The notes: generated by a model not told the origin, from the sequence alone. Shown: positions 47,182 through 56,921, numbered from the stretch's first letter. The stretch is DNA of 64,000 nt from Actinomyces sp. oral taxon 414 (GCF_001278845.1 NZ_CP012590.1:1922001-1986000), one strand, 5' to 3'. Made by a program: numbers and translations.

Positions 47182-48573
47182 CTACCGCGGGCCTCCGGCG
47201 GCAGCGGCAATGATCTCATCGGCGCGGGCACGGGCCCAGGCCTCGGCGGCCAGGACGTCGTCGAGACCGGGGGGCGGATCGTCTCCCCGCGCGGTGTGCT
47301 CGGCGAGGACGGCGGCGTCGACCTCGACAATGCCCGCCCAGTCGAGGCGGCCGGCCAGGAAGGCGCCGACGGCCTGCTCGTTGGCGGCGTTGAGGACGGC
47401 CGGGTGGGTGGCGGAGGCGGCCACGGCCGAGCGGGCCAGATCGACCGCGGGGAAGGTCCGCGCGTCCAGCGGCTCGAAATCCCAGGAGACGGGCGCGGCC
47501 CAGGTGTTGGGGGTCACGAGGCCGGACAGGTCCGCTCGGGCGGGCCAGGTCAGGCCCAGGGCGATGGGCAGGCGCATATCGGGCGGGGAGGCCTGGGCCA
47601 GGGTGGCGCCGTCAATGAATTCGACCATGGAGTGAATGACGGACTGCGGGTGGACGACGACGACGATGTCGGCCGGATCGATGTCGAAGAGCAGGTGCGC
47701 CTCGATGAGTTCCAGCCCCTTGTTGATCAGGGTCGAGGAGTTGACCGTGACGACCGGGCCCATGGCCCAGGTGGGGTGGGCCAGGGCCTGCGCGGCGGTC
47801 ACGCCGGTCAGTTCGGCCCGGCTGCGGCCGCGGAAGGGCCCGCCCGAGGCGGTGAGGATGAGGCGGCGCACCTCGGTGCGCCCGGTCTGGACGGAGCTGG
47901 TCAGTCCCTTCTCGTGGACGCCCGAGCGCAGCGCCTGGGCGATGGCCGAGTGCTCGGAGTCCACGGGCACGACCTGCCCGGGGCGCACCAGGGCCCGCCG
48001 GACCAGGGCCCCGCCCACCACGAGGGACTCCTTGTTGGCCAGGGCGAGGGTGGCGCCGCCGGCGAGGGCCGCCAGGGTGGGCCGCAGCCCCACGGAGCCG
48101 GTAATGCCGTTGAGGACCGTGTCCCCCGGCCCGACCCCGGCGGCCTCGACGACGTCGGCGGCCGCGGTGGGGCCGGTGAGGATCCGCCGGACGGGGTCGG
48201 GACGCCCGAGGCGCTCGGCCGCCTCGGCCAGGTGGGCGCGCAGGCGGGAGGCGGCGTCGTCGGAGGCGCTGACGGCCAACAGCGGCACCTCGTGGCGCAC
48301 GGCCTGCTCGGCGAGCTCGGCCAGTCTGGAGCCGCCGGCGGCCAGGGCCGCGACGCGCGGGGCGCTCACGCCCTCGGGCCGACCGGCGGCCAGGCGCCCG
48401 ACGACGTCGAGGGTCTGGACGCCAATGGAGCCGGTGGAGCCGAGCAGGACGAGGCGCGGGTCCGCGGAGGCCGGGGCGGGGTCGGGACCGGTCGGGGCGG
48501 GGGCGGCCGGGGCCGGACCGGCGGGGACGGGATTGAACGGAACGGGATCGGCGGGGGGATTCGACTGCGTCAT
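47182..48573 (-). CDS. dxr: 1-deoxy-D-xylulose 5-phosphate reductoisomerase (MEP pathway)
   Basis: NADPH-dependent conversion of DXP to MEP, the committed step of the MEP route and the fosmidomycin target. 463 residues; a Pro/Ala-rich N-terminal 35 residues are extra. Signatures: VLLGSTGSIGVQTLDVV (NADPH site), ANKESLVVGG, the metal/substrate motif VDSEHSAI, ASGGPFRG and HPTWAMGPVVTVNSSTLINKG (in part). With ispG in the same window this shows a working MEP route is likely. It is downstream of the DivIVA-domain gene on the same strand. Confidence 0.97.
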   Translation of the reverse strand: MTQSNPPADPVPFNPVPAGPAPAAPAPTGPDPAPASADPRLVLLGSTGSIGVQTLDVVGRLAAGRPEGVSAPRVAALAAGGSRLAELAEQAVRHEVPLLAVSASDDAASRLRAHLAEAAERLGRPDPVRRILTGPTAAADVVEAAGVGPGDTVLNGITGSVGLRPTLAALAGGATLALANKESLVVGGALVRRALVRPGQVVPVDSEHSAIAQALRSGVHEKGLTSSVQTGRTEVRRLILTASGGPFRGRSRAELTGVTAAQALAHPTWAMGPVVTVNSSTLINKGLELIEAHLLFDIDPADIVVVVHPQSVIHSMVEFIDGATLAQASPPDMRLPIALGLTWPARADLSGLVTPNTWAAPVSWDFEPLDARTFPAVDLARSAVAASATHPAVLNAANEQAVGAFLAGRLDWAGIVEVDAAVLAEHTARGDDPPPGLDDVLAAEAWARARADEIIAAAAGGPR

Positions 48574-48639
48574 TGTGGTCGCCTGGGCTCCTCGGCGGCG
48601 GGATTCGGGGGTGGGCGGCGGGTCCGGCGGGGCGGGGCC

Positions 48640-49185
48640 CTACTCGACGGACAGGAGGACCTCGACGACGCGGGCCAGATAGCGGTCGACGCTGGTCTCC
48701 TCGTAGGCCCTGTCCCGCTTGGCCGACCCGAAGGTCGCCGAGCGGACCTCGTCGGAGGTGACGGCGCCGTCGGAGTCGAAGTAGGCGGCGATGCGGTCCA
48801 TGAGGGTGTCGACGTCCTGCTTGGAGTAGCCGACCTTGGGCGCCGGGGCGAAGCGCTCGCCCACGGGGCGCAGCAGGCGTGGGTAGAGGCTGGTGGCAAG
48901 CTCGGCGACTTGGTCCATCCAGGCCTGGCGGCCGTTGGCGGCCACGAACTCGGCCCGGCGGCGCTGGAGGAAGGCGGCTTCGAGTCGGTCGAGCGCGGAG
49001 TCGACGGCGTCGGGCTGGTAGCCGCCGCGCACGACGTCGAAGGCGACGGTGCGCACCCCCTCGGAGTCCATCTCCTCCAACTCGCCGGCGTCGTAGATCT
49101 CGTGGGCGATCTCGAAGTAGCGGTCGACCTGCTCGACGCGGTAACCCTGCTGCAGGGGTCCGACTCTGGGGAACAGTTCGCTCAT
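48640..49185 (-). CDS. DivIVA-domain-containing protein
   Basis: 181-residue protein with three short DivIVA-type segments: [21 protein letters not shown] (residues 14-34, in part), [17 protein letters not shown], and [17 protein letters not shown]. It is shorter than true DivIVA/Wag31 and lacks a long coiled coil, so it is the small actinobacterial type found between rlmN and dxr. The ATG at 49185 overlaps the rlmN stop (ATGA) and is preceded by ggaggag. A role near the cell pole or division site is inferred from the family only. Confidence 0.85.
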   Translation of the reverse strand: MSELFPRVGPLQQGYRVEQVDRYFEIAHEIYDAGELEEMDSEGVRTVAFDVVRGGYQPDAVDSALDRLEAAFLQRRRAEFVAANGRQAWMDQVAELATSLYPRLLRPVGERFAPAPKVGYSKQDVDTLMDRIAAYFDSDGAVTSDEVRSATFGSAKRDRAYEETSVDRYLARVVEVLLSVE

Positions 49186-50471
49186 CGGCTCCTCCTCGCC
49201 GTTTCCTGATTGAGCACCTCGGCGGCCAGCTGACCGCAGGCGCCGTCGATATCGCTGCCGCGCGTATCGCGCACAGTGGTGGTGATGCCCGCGCGCCGCA
49301 GTGTATCCACGAAGCGGTCCTGCACGTCGGGTTCCGAGCAGGTCCAGATGGAGCCGGGCGTGGGATTGAGTGGGATGGGGTTGACATGGGCCCAGCCGCG
49401 GCCGCGGGCGTTGAGCTCGTCGGCCAGGCGCTGGGCGCGCCAGGCGTGATCGTTCATATCCTTGATAAGAGCGTACTCGATGGACACGCGCCGGCCGGTA
49501 ACGCGGAAGTAGTCGTGGGCGGCGTCGAGGAGCTCGCCGACCTTCCACCTGGAGTTGACGGGAATGAGACTGTCGCGCAGCTCATCATCGGGGGCGTGGA
49601 GGGAGACGGCGAGCGTGACCGCCATCCCCTCCCCCGCCAGCTTGCGGATGAGCGGCACCAGGCCCACGGTGGAGACGGTGATGGCGCGGGCGGACAGGCC
49701 GAATCCCTCCGGGGCGGGATCGGTGAGGCGGCGGAGGGCGGCGACGACGTTCCGGTAATTGACCATGGGCTCGCCCATACCCATGAACACGACATTGCTC
49801 AGCCGGACGGGGTCCCCGCCCAGTTCGCCCTCCCGACAGGCCCGGGCGGCGCGGCGGACCTGCTCGATAATCTCGCCGGTGGACAGGTTCCGGGTCAGGC
49901 CCATCTGGCCGGTGGCGCAGAAGGGACAGGCCATGCCGCAGCCGGCCTGGGAGGACACGCACAGGGTGGTGCGGTCCCGGTAGCGCATGAGGACGGACTC
50001 CACGCGCACGCCGTCGTGCAGCTCCCACAGGTGCTTGACGGTCCGTCCGCCGTCGGCCCGCAGGGTGCGCACGACGGTAATGAGCTCGGGCAGGAGCTCG
50101 GCGACGAGCCGGTCGCGCCCGCCTGCGGGCAGATCGGTCATATCGGCGGCGTCGCGGGTGAGGCGGGTGAAGTAGTGGCGGGAGATCTGGCCGGCCCGGA
50201 AGGCCGGCAGCCCGGCCTCGGCCAGGACCGCCTTGCGCCCGGCCAGGTCGAGGTCGGCCAGGTGGCGCGGCGCCTTGCCCCGGGCCGGCGGCACCGCGAA
50301 AGACAGGCGGGGGCGCGCGTCGGGACTGGCGGCGCCCTCCGGCGGCTGGTCGGTGGGCAGCACCTGGACCTCGCCGGGTGGGGGTCCGACGGGGCCGGAC
50401 GCGGGACGTCGGATCGCGACGGGCTCGGCCCGCGCCGGACGGCGGCGGGTCTGCTCGGGTGCGGGGCTCAC
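49182..50471 (-). CDS. rlmN: 23S rRNA (adenine2503-C2) methyltransferase
   Basis: Radical-SAM enzyme that methylates A2503 of 23S rRNA and A37 of some tRNAs. The cluster cysteines are in [11 protein letters not shown] contacts in [10 protein letters not shown], and [14 protein letters not shown] at the C-terminus carries the catalytic cysteine. The start at 50471 (GTG) gives 429 residues and follows a ggaagg; a GTG at 50516 would add 15 residues. An unusually long Pro/Ala-rich N-terminus precedes the conserved part. It sits between cdsA and the DivIVA gene as in other actinobacteria. Confidence 0.95.
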   Translation of the reverse strand: MSPAPEQTRRRPARAEPVAIRRPASGPVGPPPGEVQVLPTDQPPEGAASPDARPRLSFAVPPARGKAPRHLADLDLAGRKAVLAEAGLPAFRAGQISRHYFTRLTRDAADMTDLPAGGRDRLVAELLPELITVVRTLRADGGRTVKHLWELHDGVRVESVLMRYRDRTTLCVSSQAGCGMACPFCATGQMGLTRNLSTGEIIEQVRRAARACREGELGGDPVRLSNVVFMGMGEPMVNYRNVVAALRRLTDPAPEGFGLSARAITVSTVGLVPLIRKLAGEGMAVTLAVSLHAPDDELRDSLIPVNSRWKVGELLDAAHDYFRVTGRRVSIEYALIKDMNDHAWRAQRLADELNARGRGWAHVNPIPLNPTPGSIWTCSEPDVQDRFVDTLRRAGITTTVRDTRGSDIDGACGQLAAEVLNQETARRSR

Positions 50472-50637
50472 GTGGGTGCGTTTCCTTCCTTTCACGGGAC
50501 GCGCGGCAATGCGCACTCACGAGGGTACCGCCCGGAGCGGTTCGGCGCCGCAGCAGGAGGCGCCCGGGCGGGTTCTCCCGTCCGCGGGCGCGCGAGGCGG
50601 ACCCGCGCCCCCGGACGGGCTCCGGCCAACCGCCCCT

Positions 50638-51590
50638 TTACAGCATAATGAGGCTGAAAACGTAGACGACGGGCGCGGCCACGAGGATGGAGTCGAGGCG
50701 GTCCATGAGGCCGCCGTGCCCCGGCAGGAGCGTGCCCATGTCCTTCAGGCCCAGGTCCCGTTTAAGCAACGATTCCCCCAGGTCCCCAGAGTGGACACAA
50801 TGACGACGACGATCCCCAGCAGCGCCCCGGCCGGTATGCACGCCGCCGTCCGCCCGCCGAGCACCCACACGCAGCCCGCGCCGACGACGACGGCCGCCGC
50901 CATGGACCCGGCGAATCCCTCCCAGGACTTCTTGGGGGACACGCTCGGCGCCATGGGGTGCTTGCCGAAGATAATGCCCGCGAGCCAGCCGCCGGTGTCA
51001 TTGGCCACGGGCAGGGCGATGAGCATGACGACCTTGCCGACCCCGTGGTCCTGCGCCACGAGCAGCACGGCGAAGCCGGCGAGGAAAGGCAAGTAGGTGG
51101 CGGCGAAGACGGCCGCCGAGGCGGTGACGGAGCGGGAGCGGCGCACCTCGTCGTGGATATTGGTCCGCGGGACGTCGTCGTGCTCGGCGGACTCCAGCGC
51201 GGTGCCGGTCTCCGCCTCGGCCTGGTCCATGAAGCTCCACAGCGCGCAGGCCCCCGCGGTGGCGATGTAGGCGCCGAAGGCCGACTCCGCGCCCACCGTC
51301 CAGGCGGATACGGCGATGCCGATCGTGCCCAGCCACAGGGGCGCCAGCGGCAGGCGGATGCCCTTGCGGGCGAAGGCGCCGGCCAGCTCCCACAGGGCCC
51401 CGCACACGGCCAGGACCACCACGCCGACGAAGGCGACCTTATTGAACATGAGGGAGGCCAGGATGGCCCCCACGAGGATCACGGCGACCCCGATCGCGGC
51501 GGGCAGGTTGCGCCCCGCGCGCCCGGTGGCGGGCAGTGGGGTGTGGTTGCGGGTGGGCGGCGGGGACAGCAGCGCGGTGAACGGGCTCAC
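50638..51590 (-). CDS. cdsA: phosphatidate cytidylyltransferase, apparent one-base frameshift
   Basis: Makes CDP-diacylglycerol, the precursor of acidic phospholipids; polytopic inner-membrane enzyme. The first frame (51590 to a stop at 50745) covers the hydrophobic helices and ends [16 protein letters not shown], after which the sequence makes no sense. The family signature continues in another frame to 50638 as [20 protein letters not shown] and [19 protein letters not shown]. The shift falls at a run of four Gs (minus strand; cccc at 50784-50787 on plus). One extra G would give [15 protein letters not shown], which is the family sequence. cdsA is normally essential, so a sequencing error in the run, or a programmed or phase-variable shift, is more likely than real loss. 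Confidence 0.9.
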
Positions 51591-51651
51591 GGGTCAGCGG
51601 GTGGGCGGCAGGCGGCGGGCGGCGGTGCGGCGGAGGACGGGCCCGGGGGCC

Positions 51652-52209
51652 TCAAACCTCCATCAGCTCCGACTCCTTGGCGGCCAGGGCGGTGTCAATG
51701 GCCTCGACGAAGCGCCTGGTGAGGGTGTCAAGCTCGGTCTCGGCGCGCTTGACGTCGTCCTCGCCGGCCTCGCCCGCCCGCTTAATGGCCTCGAGCTCCT
51801 TCTTGGACCTGCCGCGGATGCCGCGCACCTGCACGCGGGACTCCTCGGCGCGCGACTTGGCGAGCTTGACGTAGTCGCGCCGGCGCTCCTCGGTCAGGGC
51901 GGGCAGGGTCACCCGGATGATCGTGCCGTCGTCGGTGGGGTTGACGCCCAGGTCGGACTCGCGGATGGCGGTGGTGATGGCCTTCATGGCGCTGCGGTCG
52001 TAGGGGCTGACAATGACGGTGCGGGCCTCGGGGATGGTGATGCCCGCCAGCTGCTGGAGGGCGGTGGGGGCGCCGTAGTAGTCGACCAGGATCGAGTTGA
52101 ACATGGAGGGGTTGGCGCGGCCGGTGCGGATGGAGGCGAGCTCACGCTTGGCGGCCTCCAGGGCCTGCTCCATCTTCTCCTCGGCCTCGAGCATGACGTC
52201 GTCGATCAT
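51652..52209 (-). CDS. frr: ribosome recycling factor
   Basis: Splits the post-termination ribosome together with EF-G; 185 residues, the standard length. The three-helix-bundle sequence is fully recognisable: ALEAAKRELASIRTGRANPSM near residues 16-36, VDYYGAPTALQQLAGI, and LTEERRRDYVKLAKSRAEESRVQVR near the C-terminal third. It lies between pyrH and cdsA in the normal order, with 48 bases to the pyrH stop. Confidence 0.98.
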   Translation of the reverse strand: MIDDVMLEAEEKMEQALEAAKRELASIRTGRANPSMFNSILVDYYGAPTALQQLAGITIPEARTVIVSPYDRSAMKAITTAIRESDLGVNPTDDGTIIRVTLPALTEERRRDYVKLAKSRAEESRVQVRGIRGRSKKELEAIKRAGEAGEDDVKRAETELDTLTRRFVEAIDTALAAKESELMEV

Positions 52210-52257
52210 AGTGGTTCGGTTCCTTACCTTGATGGTGCGGTGTGGTGGCGGATGCGC

Positions 52258-53004
52258 TCAGACGGCGGTGACCAGAGTGCCGATCTTCTCACCGAGGAGG
52301 GCACGAGTGATGTTACCGGGCTCGCCCATGCCGAACACGCGCATTGTCAGACCGTTGTCGCGGCACAGGGCGAAGGCGGAGGCGTCGACGACCTTGAGCC
52401 CCTCGGCCAGGGCCCGGGCGTAGGTCAGGTGGTCCAGCCGCTCGGCGTCGGGGTCGGTGCGCGGATCGGCGGTGTAGACGCCGTCGACGCCGTTCTTGCC
52501 CACGAGGAGCTCGTCGCAGTGCGTCTCCAGCGCCCGCTGGGCCGAGACCGTGTCGGTGGAGAAGTAGGGCAGGCCCGCGCCGGCGCCGAAGATGACCACG
52601 CGACCCTTCTCCAGGTGCCGGATGGCGCGCAGCGGCACGTAGGGCTCGGCGACCTGCGTCATGGCGATGGCGGACTGGACGCGCGCGGGCACCCCGGCCT
52701 TCTCAATGAAGTCCTGCAGGGCCAGGGCGTTCATGACGGTGCCGAGCATGCCCATGTAGTCGGCGCGGGCCCGGTCCAGGCCGCGCTCGGACAGCTCAGC
52801 GCCGCGGAAGAAGTTGCCCCCGCCCACGACGACCGCCACCTGCACGCCCTGACGGACGGCCCGGGCGATCTGGCGGGCGGCGTCGGCCACGACGTCGGGG
52901 GCCAGGCCGACGGCGCCGCCGCCGAACACCTCACCGGAGAGCTTGAGCAGAATGCGACGGGGACGTCCCGAGGGAGTGGCGGTGTCCTGCGGCTGTGCGG
53001 TCAT
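52258..53004 (-). CDS. pyrH: uridylate kinase
   Basis: Phosphorylates UMP to UDP; hexameric amino-acid-kinase-fold enzyme of 248 residues, usually activated by GTP and inhibited by UTP. Motifs: [48 protein letters not shown], and [19 protein letters not shown]. The ATG at 53004 is preceded by ggagag; upstream in-frame sequence is repeat DNA and non-coding. A 1.5-kb gene-free island separates it from tsf, where these genes are usually close. Confidence 0.97.
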   Translation of the reverse strand: MTAQPQDTATPSGRPRRILLKLSGEVFGGGAVGLAPDVVADAARQIARAVRQGVQVAVVVGGGNFFRGAELSERGLDRARADYMGMLGTVMNALALQDFIEKAGVPARVQSAIAMTQVAEPYVPLRAIRHLEKGRVVIFGAGAGLPYFSTDTVSAQRALETHCDELLVGKNGVDGVYTADPRTDPDAERLDHLTYARALAEGLKVVDASAFALCRDNGLTMRVFGMGEPGNITRALLGEKIGTLVTAV

Positions 53005-53184
53005 ACAAGGCTCTCCTCGCTCGTCGGCGCGCGTCGGCTGTCGGCGCGCCGGCGCGCGCCTTGGCAGAGGGTACAGCACGCGGCCGGAGGCGGGGGCGGG
53101 CCAGCGCCGGGAGCGGGGCCGGTCGCGCGCACCGCCCCCGGGTGCGGAAGGTCGGGGCCGGCGCCGGGAGCGGGGACCGGGCAC

Positions 53185-53270
53185 GGGCTGGGGCGCATGG
53201 GGCTCCTGGGACGGTCCGGGGCGCCTGGGACCACCTGAGACCGCCCCGGGAGCCCCATGCGCCCCAGCCC
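53185..53270. repeat. perfect 22-bp inverted repeat
   Basis: Arms 53185-53206 and 53249-53270 are exact complements, separated by 42 bases. One half of the pattern recurs alone at about 12808-12830 next to pheT. Confidence 0.85.
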
Positions 53271-53550
53271 ACGCCCACTCATCCGCACCATTATGACGAT
53301 CCCGGTTCACGAGCCGCCGTTCCCGGTGAGAAAGACTCAATCTTCGTTGTGGACGCCGGCATCGGAGCCGGTGCCGACGGCGAGCTTTTCCGTGAGCGAC
53401 ACGAGAACCTCCTGAGAGTGGTCTCATCGTGCAGCGCCGCGCCCCGCGGGCGGGAGCGTGACGAGAATACCGACAATGAGACTTCCTCGTTGTCTGCTAC
53501 GCCTCTTTTCGTCTGCTACGCACTTTTACCCTCTACTGTACGAGAAAAAG

Positions 53551-53643
53551 GAGCGTAGCAGAGGATGAAGGAGCGTAGCAGAGGATGAAGGGGCGTAGCA
53601 GAGGATGAAGGGGCGTAGCATACGGAAAAGGGCGTAGCAGACG
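53551..53643 (+). repeat. 20-bp tandem repeat array
   Basis: Four full units and a partial one with a 20-base period, at 53551, 53571, 53591, 53611 and 53631. Units 1 and 2 are identical (gagcgtagcagaggatgaag), unit 3 differs by one base and unit 4 is diverged. The reversed motif ctgctacgc precedes the array, as it also does near 34280-34320. Confidence 0.9.
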
Positions 53644-53832
53644 TGGTTGGACCGGCGGGTGGGGCGGCCCGGCGGCTCAAAGAGGTGGCTGGCGCATGCT
53701 TGTCGCCTTCCAGCCCGTGCTCCTCTCGTCCCGACGTGTCTCACGGTGAGCCTTTCTCACCGGCTCACTGGAGAGGTTCCAGGACGGGGTCGTCGCCGCG
53801 GTCCGCGACGACCGCGACCGGCCCCTCCTCGT

Positions 53833-53896
53833 CGAGAGGTGCATTTTGCACTCGAAAGTGACAGTTGGAACTGCACTTTCGAGTGCAAAGTGCACG
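53833..53896 (-). repeat. 64-bp palindromic repeat, copy 2
   Basis: Reverse-complement copy of 17645-17708, with about five differences over 64 bases. Both halves contain gcactcgaaagtg-like sequence, so a hairpin is preserved. Confidence 0.85.
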
Positions 53897-54035
53897 TCTC
53901 GGCGTTTTTCGGTGTCGGGGGTTGTCCGAGGAGGCCGGCGCCGCGGCCCGCGGGCCCCGTTCGCTCGCCGGGGCGCCCGCCCGGGCCGCCGCCCGGCCCG
54001 CGGACGCCCTCCCCGGCCGGTCTGCGGCGGCGGAT

Positions 54036-54155
54036 TGTCAAAATCTGCCACAAAGGCCCCGATCGAGCCGGGGCACGCGAGAAGAATCGTTGATATTCCG
54101 CGCTTCTTCTCGCCGCCGATCCCGGCCCGGAGCGCCTTTGTGGCAGATTTTGACA
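54036..54155 (-). repeat. 120-bp hairpin element, copy 4
   Basis: The arms carry a paired change relative to copies 1-3: the left end reads tgtcaaaatc instead of tgtccaaatc and the right end reads gattttgaca instead of gatttggaca, so base pairing is kept. The interior cgttgatattccgcgcttct matches copy 3. Confidence 0.9.
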
Positions 54156-54526
54156 CTCCCCCGCCCCGAACCGTCCCAGGAGCCCCACCAGCACCACACC
54201 ACGCCCGCCCACTCGCGCCATCGTGACGATCAGGGCCACTGAAGCCGTCAGCTCTGATGAGAAAGGATCAATGCCGCGGCGGTCAGAGAGTACGGCGTGA
54301 CGGGGCGGGCCGGTAGGAGGAGGCCGAGGCGTCCACCGCCCGGCGTGCGGCACGTGACGGGGCGGGCGGGCCAGCGCCAGAGCGCCTACTGCGCCCCTTC
54401 CAGCCGTGCAGCAGAGGGCTGAGGGGGCGCAGTAGGGGAAGAGGCGCAGTAGCAAGGCTAACGCCGCGCTCGGGGCCAGCGATACCCGGCTCGGCCGGCT
54501 CAGGCCCGGCGGCGGCACCGCCGCAC

Positions 54527-55366
54527 TCAAGCGCCGACGCGGAAGCGCAAGAAGCCGGTGATCGTGCCGCCGGCGGCCTTGACGACCTTGCCGACCGTGG
54601 TCTTGAGGTCCTTGGCGTAGGGCTGGTCGACCAGGCAGTTCTCCCTGAAGTAGCCGTTCAGCCGGCCCTCGACGATCCGGGGGATGGCCTTCTCGGGCTT
54701 GCCCTCGGCGCGGGTGGTCTCCTCGGCGATGGCGCGCTCCTTGGCGACCGTCTCGGCGGGGACGTCCTCGCGGCTGAGGTAGAGCGGGGAGTAGGCCGCG
54801 ATGTGCATGGCGACGTCGTGGGCGACCTCGGCGCCGGCGGCGTCGGTGCCCAGGAGGACCGCGACCTGCGCCGGCAGGTCGGGGCTGGTGCGGTGGAGGT
54901 AGAGCTCGACCTTCGGGGCGACCAGGCGGCCCAGGCGGCGCACGACGATCTTCTCGCCGATGACGGCCTGCATGGAGTCGGTCAGGTCCTTGACGGTGGT
55001 GCCGTCGACGTCGGCCTCGGCGAGGGCCTCGGCGGTCTCGGCGTCGGAGTCGACGGCGGCGGTCAGGACCCGGTCGGCGAAGTCGAGGAACTTCTCGTTC
55101 TTGGCCACGAAGTCGGTCTCGGCGTTGATCTCGACCATGACGCCGATCTGGCCGTCGCCGGAGTCGACGACCCTGGCGACGATGAGGCCGGCGGAGGCGG
55201 AGCGGCCCTCGCGCTTGGCGATGCCCTTGAGCCCCTTGACGCGGATGATCTCGATGGCCTTCTCGACGTCGCCGTCGGCCTCGTCGAGGGCCTTCTTGAC
55301 GTCGAGCATGCCGGCACCGGTCTTCTCGCGCAGCGCCTTGATGTCGGCGGTGGTGTAGTTCGCCAT
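54527..55366 (-). CDS. tsf: translation elongation factor Ts
   Basis: Nucleotide exchange factor for EF-Tu; 279 residues. The N-terminal UBA-like part (TTADIKALREKTGAGMLDVKKALDEADGD) and the signature TDFVAKNEKFLDFADRV are present. The ATG at 55366 is preceded by aaggaagga. It follows rpsB after 53 bases. A repeat island, rather than pyrH, comes next. Confidence 0.98.
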   Translation of the reverse strand: MANYTTADIKALREKTGAGMLDVKKALDEADGDVEKAIEIIRVKGLKGIAKREGRSASAGLIVARVVDSGDGQIGVMVEINAETDFVAKNEKFLDFADRVLTAAVDSDAETAEALAEADVDGTTVKDLTDSMQAVIGEKIVVRRLGRLVAPKVELYLHRTSPDLPAQVAVLLGTDAAGAEVAHDVAMHIAAYSPLYLSREDVPAETVAKERAIAEETTRAEGKPEKAIPRIVEGRLNGYFRENCLVDQPYAKDLKTTVGKVVKAAGGTITGFLRFRVGA

Positions 55367-55419
55367 GGATGTCCTTCCTTGGAAGCTGTGTTGAACGTGG
55401 GCGGGTGGTCGGCGAGGGC

Positions 55420-56250
55420 TCAGGCCTGCTCGGCGGCCTCGACGGCCTGGGCCGAAGCGGCCTCCTCGGCGCCGGCGAGGAGGGCAGCCTCCCACTCGGG
55501 CAGCGGCTCGGCGTCGGCGGTGCCCGCCTCGGCCTCCTCGCCCGTGCGGCGCAGACCGGCGGAGCGGGCCACGAGGCCGTCGGCGACGGCGTCGGCCACG
55601 ACGCGGGTCAGCAGCGTCACGGCGCGGATGGCGTCGTCATTGCCGGGGACGCCGTAGGTGACCTCATCGGGGTCGCAGTTGGTGTCCAGGATCGCAATGA
55701 CCGGGATGCCCAGCTTCTGGGCCTCGGAGACCGCCAGGTGCTCCTTCTTGGTGTCCACGACCCACAGGGCCGCGGGCAGCTTGGACATGTCGCGGATACC
55801 GCCGAGGGTCTTGACCAGCTTGTCCTTCTCGCGGCGCATCATGAGCAGCTCCTTCTTGGTGCGCCCGGAGCCGGCCACGTCGTCGAAGTCGATCTGCTCG
55901 AGCTCCTTCATGCGGTCCAGACGGGCGTGCACGGTGGAGAAGTTGGTGAGCATGCCGCCCAGCCAGCGCTGGCTGACGTAGGGCATGCCCACGCGCTGGG
56001 CCTGCTCGGCCACGGCGGCCTGGGCCTGCTTCTTGGTGCCGACGAACAGGATGTTGCCGCCGCGGGCGACGGTCTCCTTGACGAAGTCGTAGGCGGTGTT
56101 GATGCCGGAGACGGTCTGGTTGAGGTCGATGACGTAGATGCCGTTGCGCTCGGTGAGGATGAATCGCTTCATCTTCGGGTTCCAGCGGCGGGTCTGGTGG
56201 CCGAAGTGGACGCCGGACTCCAGGAGCTGACGCATGGTGACAGTGGCCAT
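55420..56250 (-). CDS. rpsB: 30S ribosomal protein S2
   Basis: Small-subunit protein; 276 residues with an Ala/Glu-rich tail typical of actinobacteria. The conserved start ([27 protein letters not shown], in part), [13 protein letters not shown] and [15 protein letters not shown] are clear. The ATG at 56250 follows ggaagga. The 670-base gap to the divergent M23 peptidase gene must contain its promoter. Confidence 0.98.
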   Translation of the reverse strand: MATVTMRQLLESGVHFGHQTRRWNPKMKRFILTERNGIYVIDLNQTVSGINTAYDFVKETVARGGNILFVGTKKQAQAAVAEQAQRVGMPYVSQRWLGGMLTNFSTVHARLDRMKELEQIDFDDVAGSGRTKKELLMMRREKDKLVKTLGGIRDMSKLPAALWVVDTKKEHLAVSEAQKLGIPVIAILDTNCDPDEVTYGVPGNDDAIRAVTLLTRVVADAVADGLVARSAGLRRTGEEAEAGTADAEPLPEWEAALLAGAEEAASAQAVEAAEQA

Positions 56251-56921
56251 GACGGTCCTTCCGTGCGCGTGCGGAGATCACCTCACGCGCGTTCTTCTCG
56301 GGGGGCGGACGCCGGTCCGACGCCGCCCCGAACGGTGGTTCTCCCCCTGGCCGCCGACCAGACCGGGCGGCGGCTCCGCCTCGCGGAAGGCGGATGGGGC
56401 CTGGTGCCCGCGACGCCCGGCCACCCTCCGCCCGCTGGGGCGGCAGGGACCTCGACCGTGGCGCCCGAAAGGACGGCCCGGCGCCCCGTGGCGGAGGGCC
56501 CCGCCCGGGCCGCGGGTGCGGACACGCGAAGTCAGCCGCCGACCGCCGACCCGGAACAACCGGCTCGGCCTACAGGCGACTGCGTACGCGACGGTATCAC
56601 ACGGGACGGATCTTCCGGCGTCCCGGTGGGGGAATCCGGGGGCCGGGGCCGTGTCGCGCACGTCACCCCGGTCCCGGTTCCCCGGCTCCCGGTCCGACCT
56701 ATGGGCGGCGGGTTGTCTCATGGGCGGGGCCCGGCCCCGGTCGGCCTCATGGGCGACGTCCGACCCCGGTCGACCTCATGGGCGGGACCCGATCTTGTGT
56801 GCGGCGGGCGCGCGACGCGAAGCGGCGCCCCGGGCTCCACAACCGACGGCGGCGACGGGGCCCTCCACAGGGCTCGCGCGGCCGGGATGCGCGGCCCGCC
56901 GCCCCGCCCCAGCCTGGGGGC
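56251..56921. other. divergent intergenic region of rpsB and the M23 peptidase
   Basis: No gene is supported in these 670 bases. Four imperfect direct copies of an atgggcgg unit with flanking ggtcggcctc or ggtcgacctc lie at about 56690-56790, spaced 20-40 bases apart. No -35/-10 pair was assigned with confidence. The rpsB leader could hold an S2 autoregulatory structure, but none was recognised. Confidence 0.5.

Larger units (their letters stand above)
53740..54260 (-). repeat. 540-bp composite element, copy II
   Basis: Reverse-orientation, diverged copy of the 17266-17813 element; the blocks appear in the same order when read on the minus strand, including ccccggcgagcgaacgggg and a terminal gtgagaaaggctca. 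It has no long inverted arms here, so the arms at 17 kb are a separate component. Confidence 0.8.
53005..54526. repeat. 1.5-kb gene-free repeat island between tsf and pyrH
   Basis: No gene was found. From left to right: a perfect 22-bp inverted repeat (53185-53206 with 53249-53270, gggctggggcgcatggggct), an inverted set of tctgctacgcctct segments at about 53500-53535, a 20-bp tandem array (53551-53643), then the reverse copy of the 540-bp composite element (about 53740-54260), including the 64-bp palindrome and 120-bp hairpin copy 4, and finally a gcgcagtaggggaagaggcg-type inverted pair at about 54385-54460. Confidence 0.9.

Noticed and set aside
53643..54530. Open frames of up to about 250 codons across the tsf-pyrH repeat island
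   Set aside because: They consist of translated repeat DNA and the equivalent frames are broken in the copy at 17 kb.
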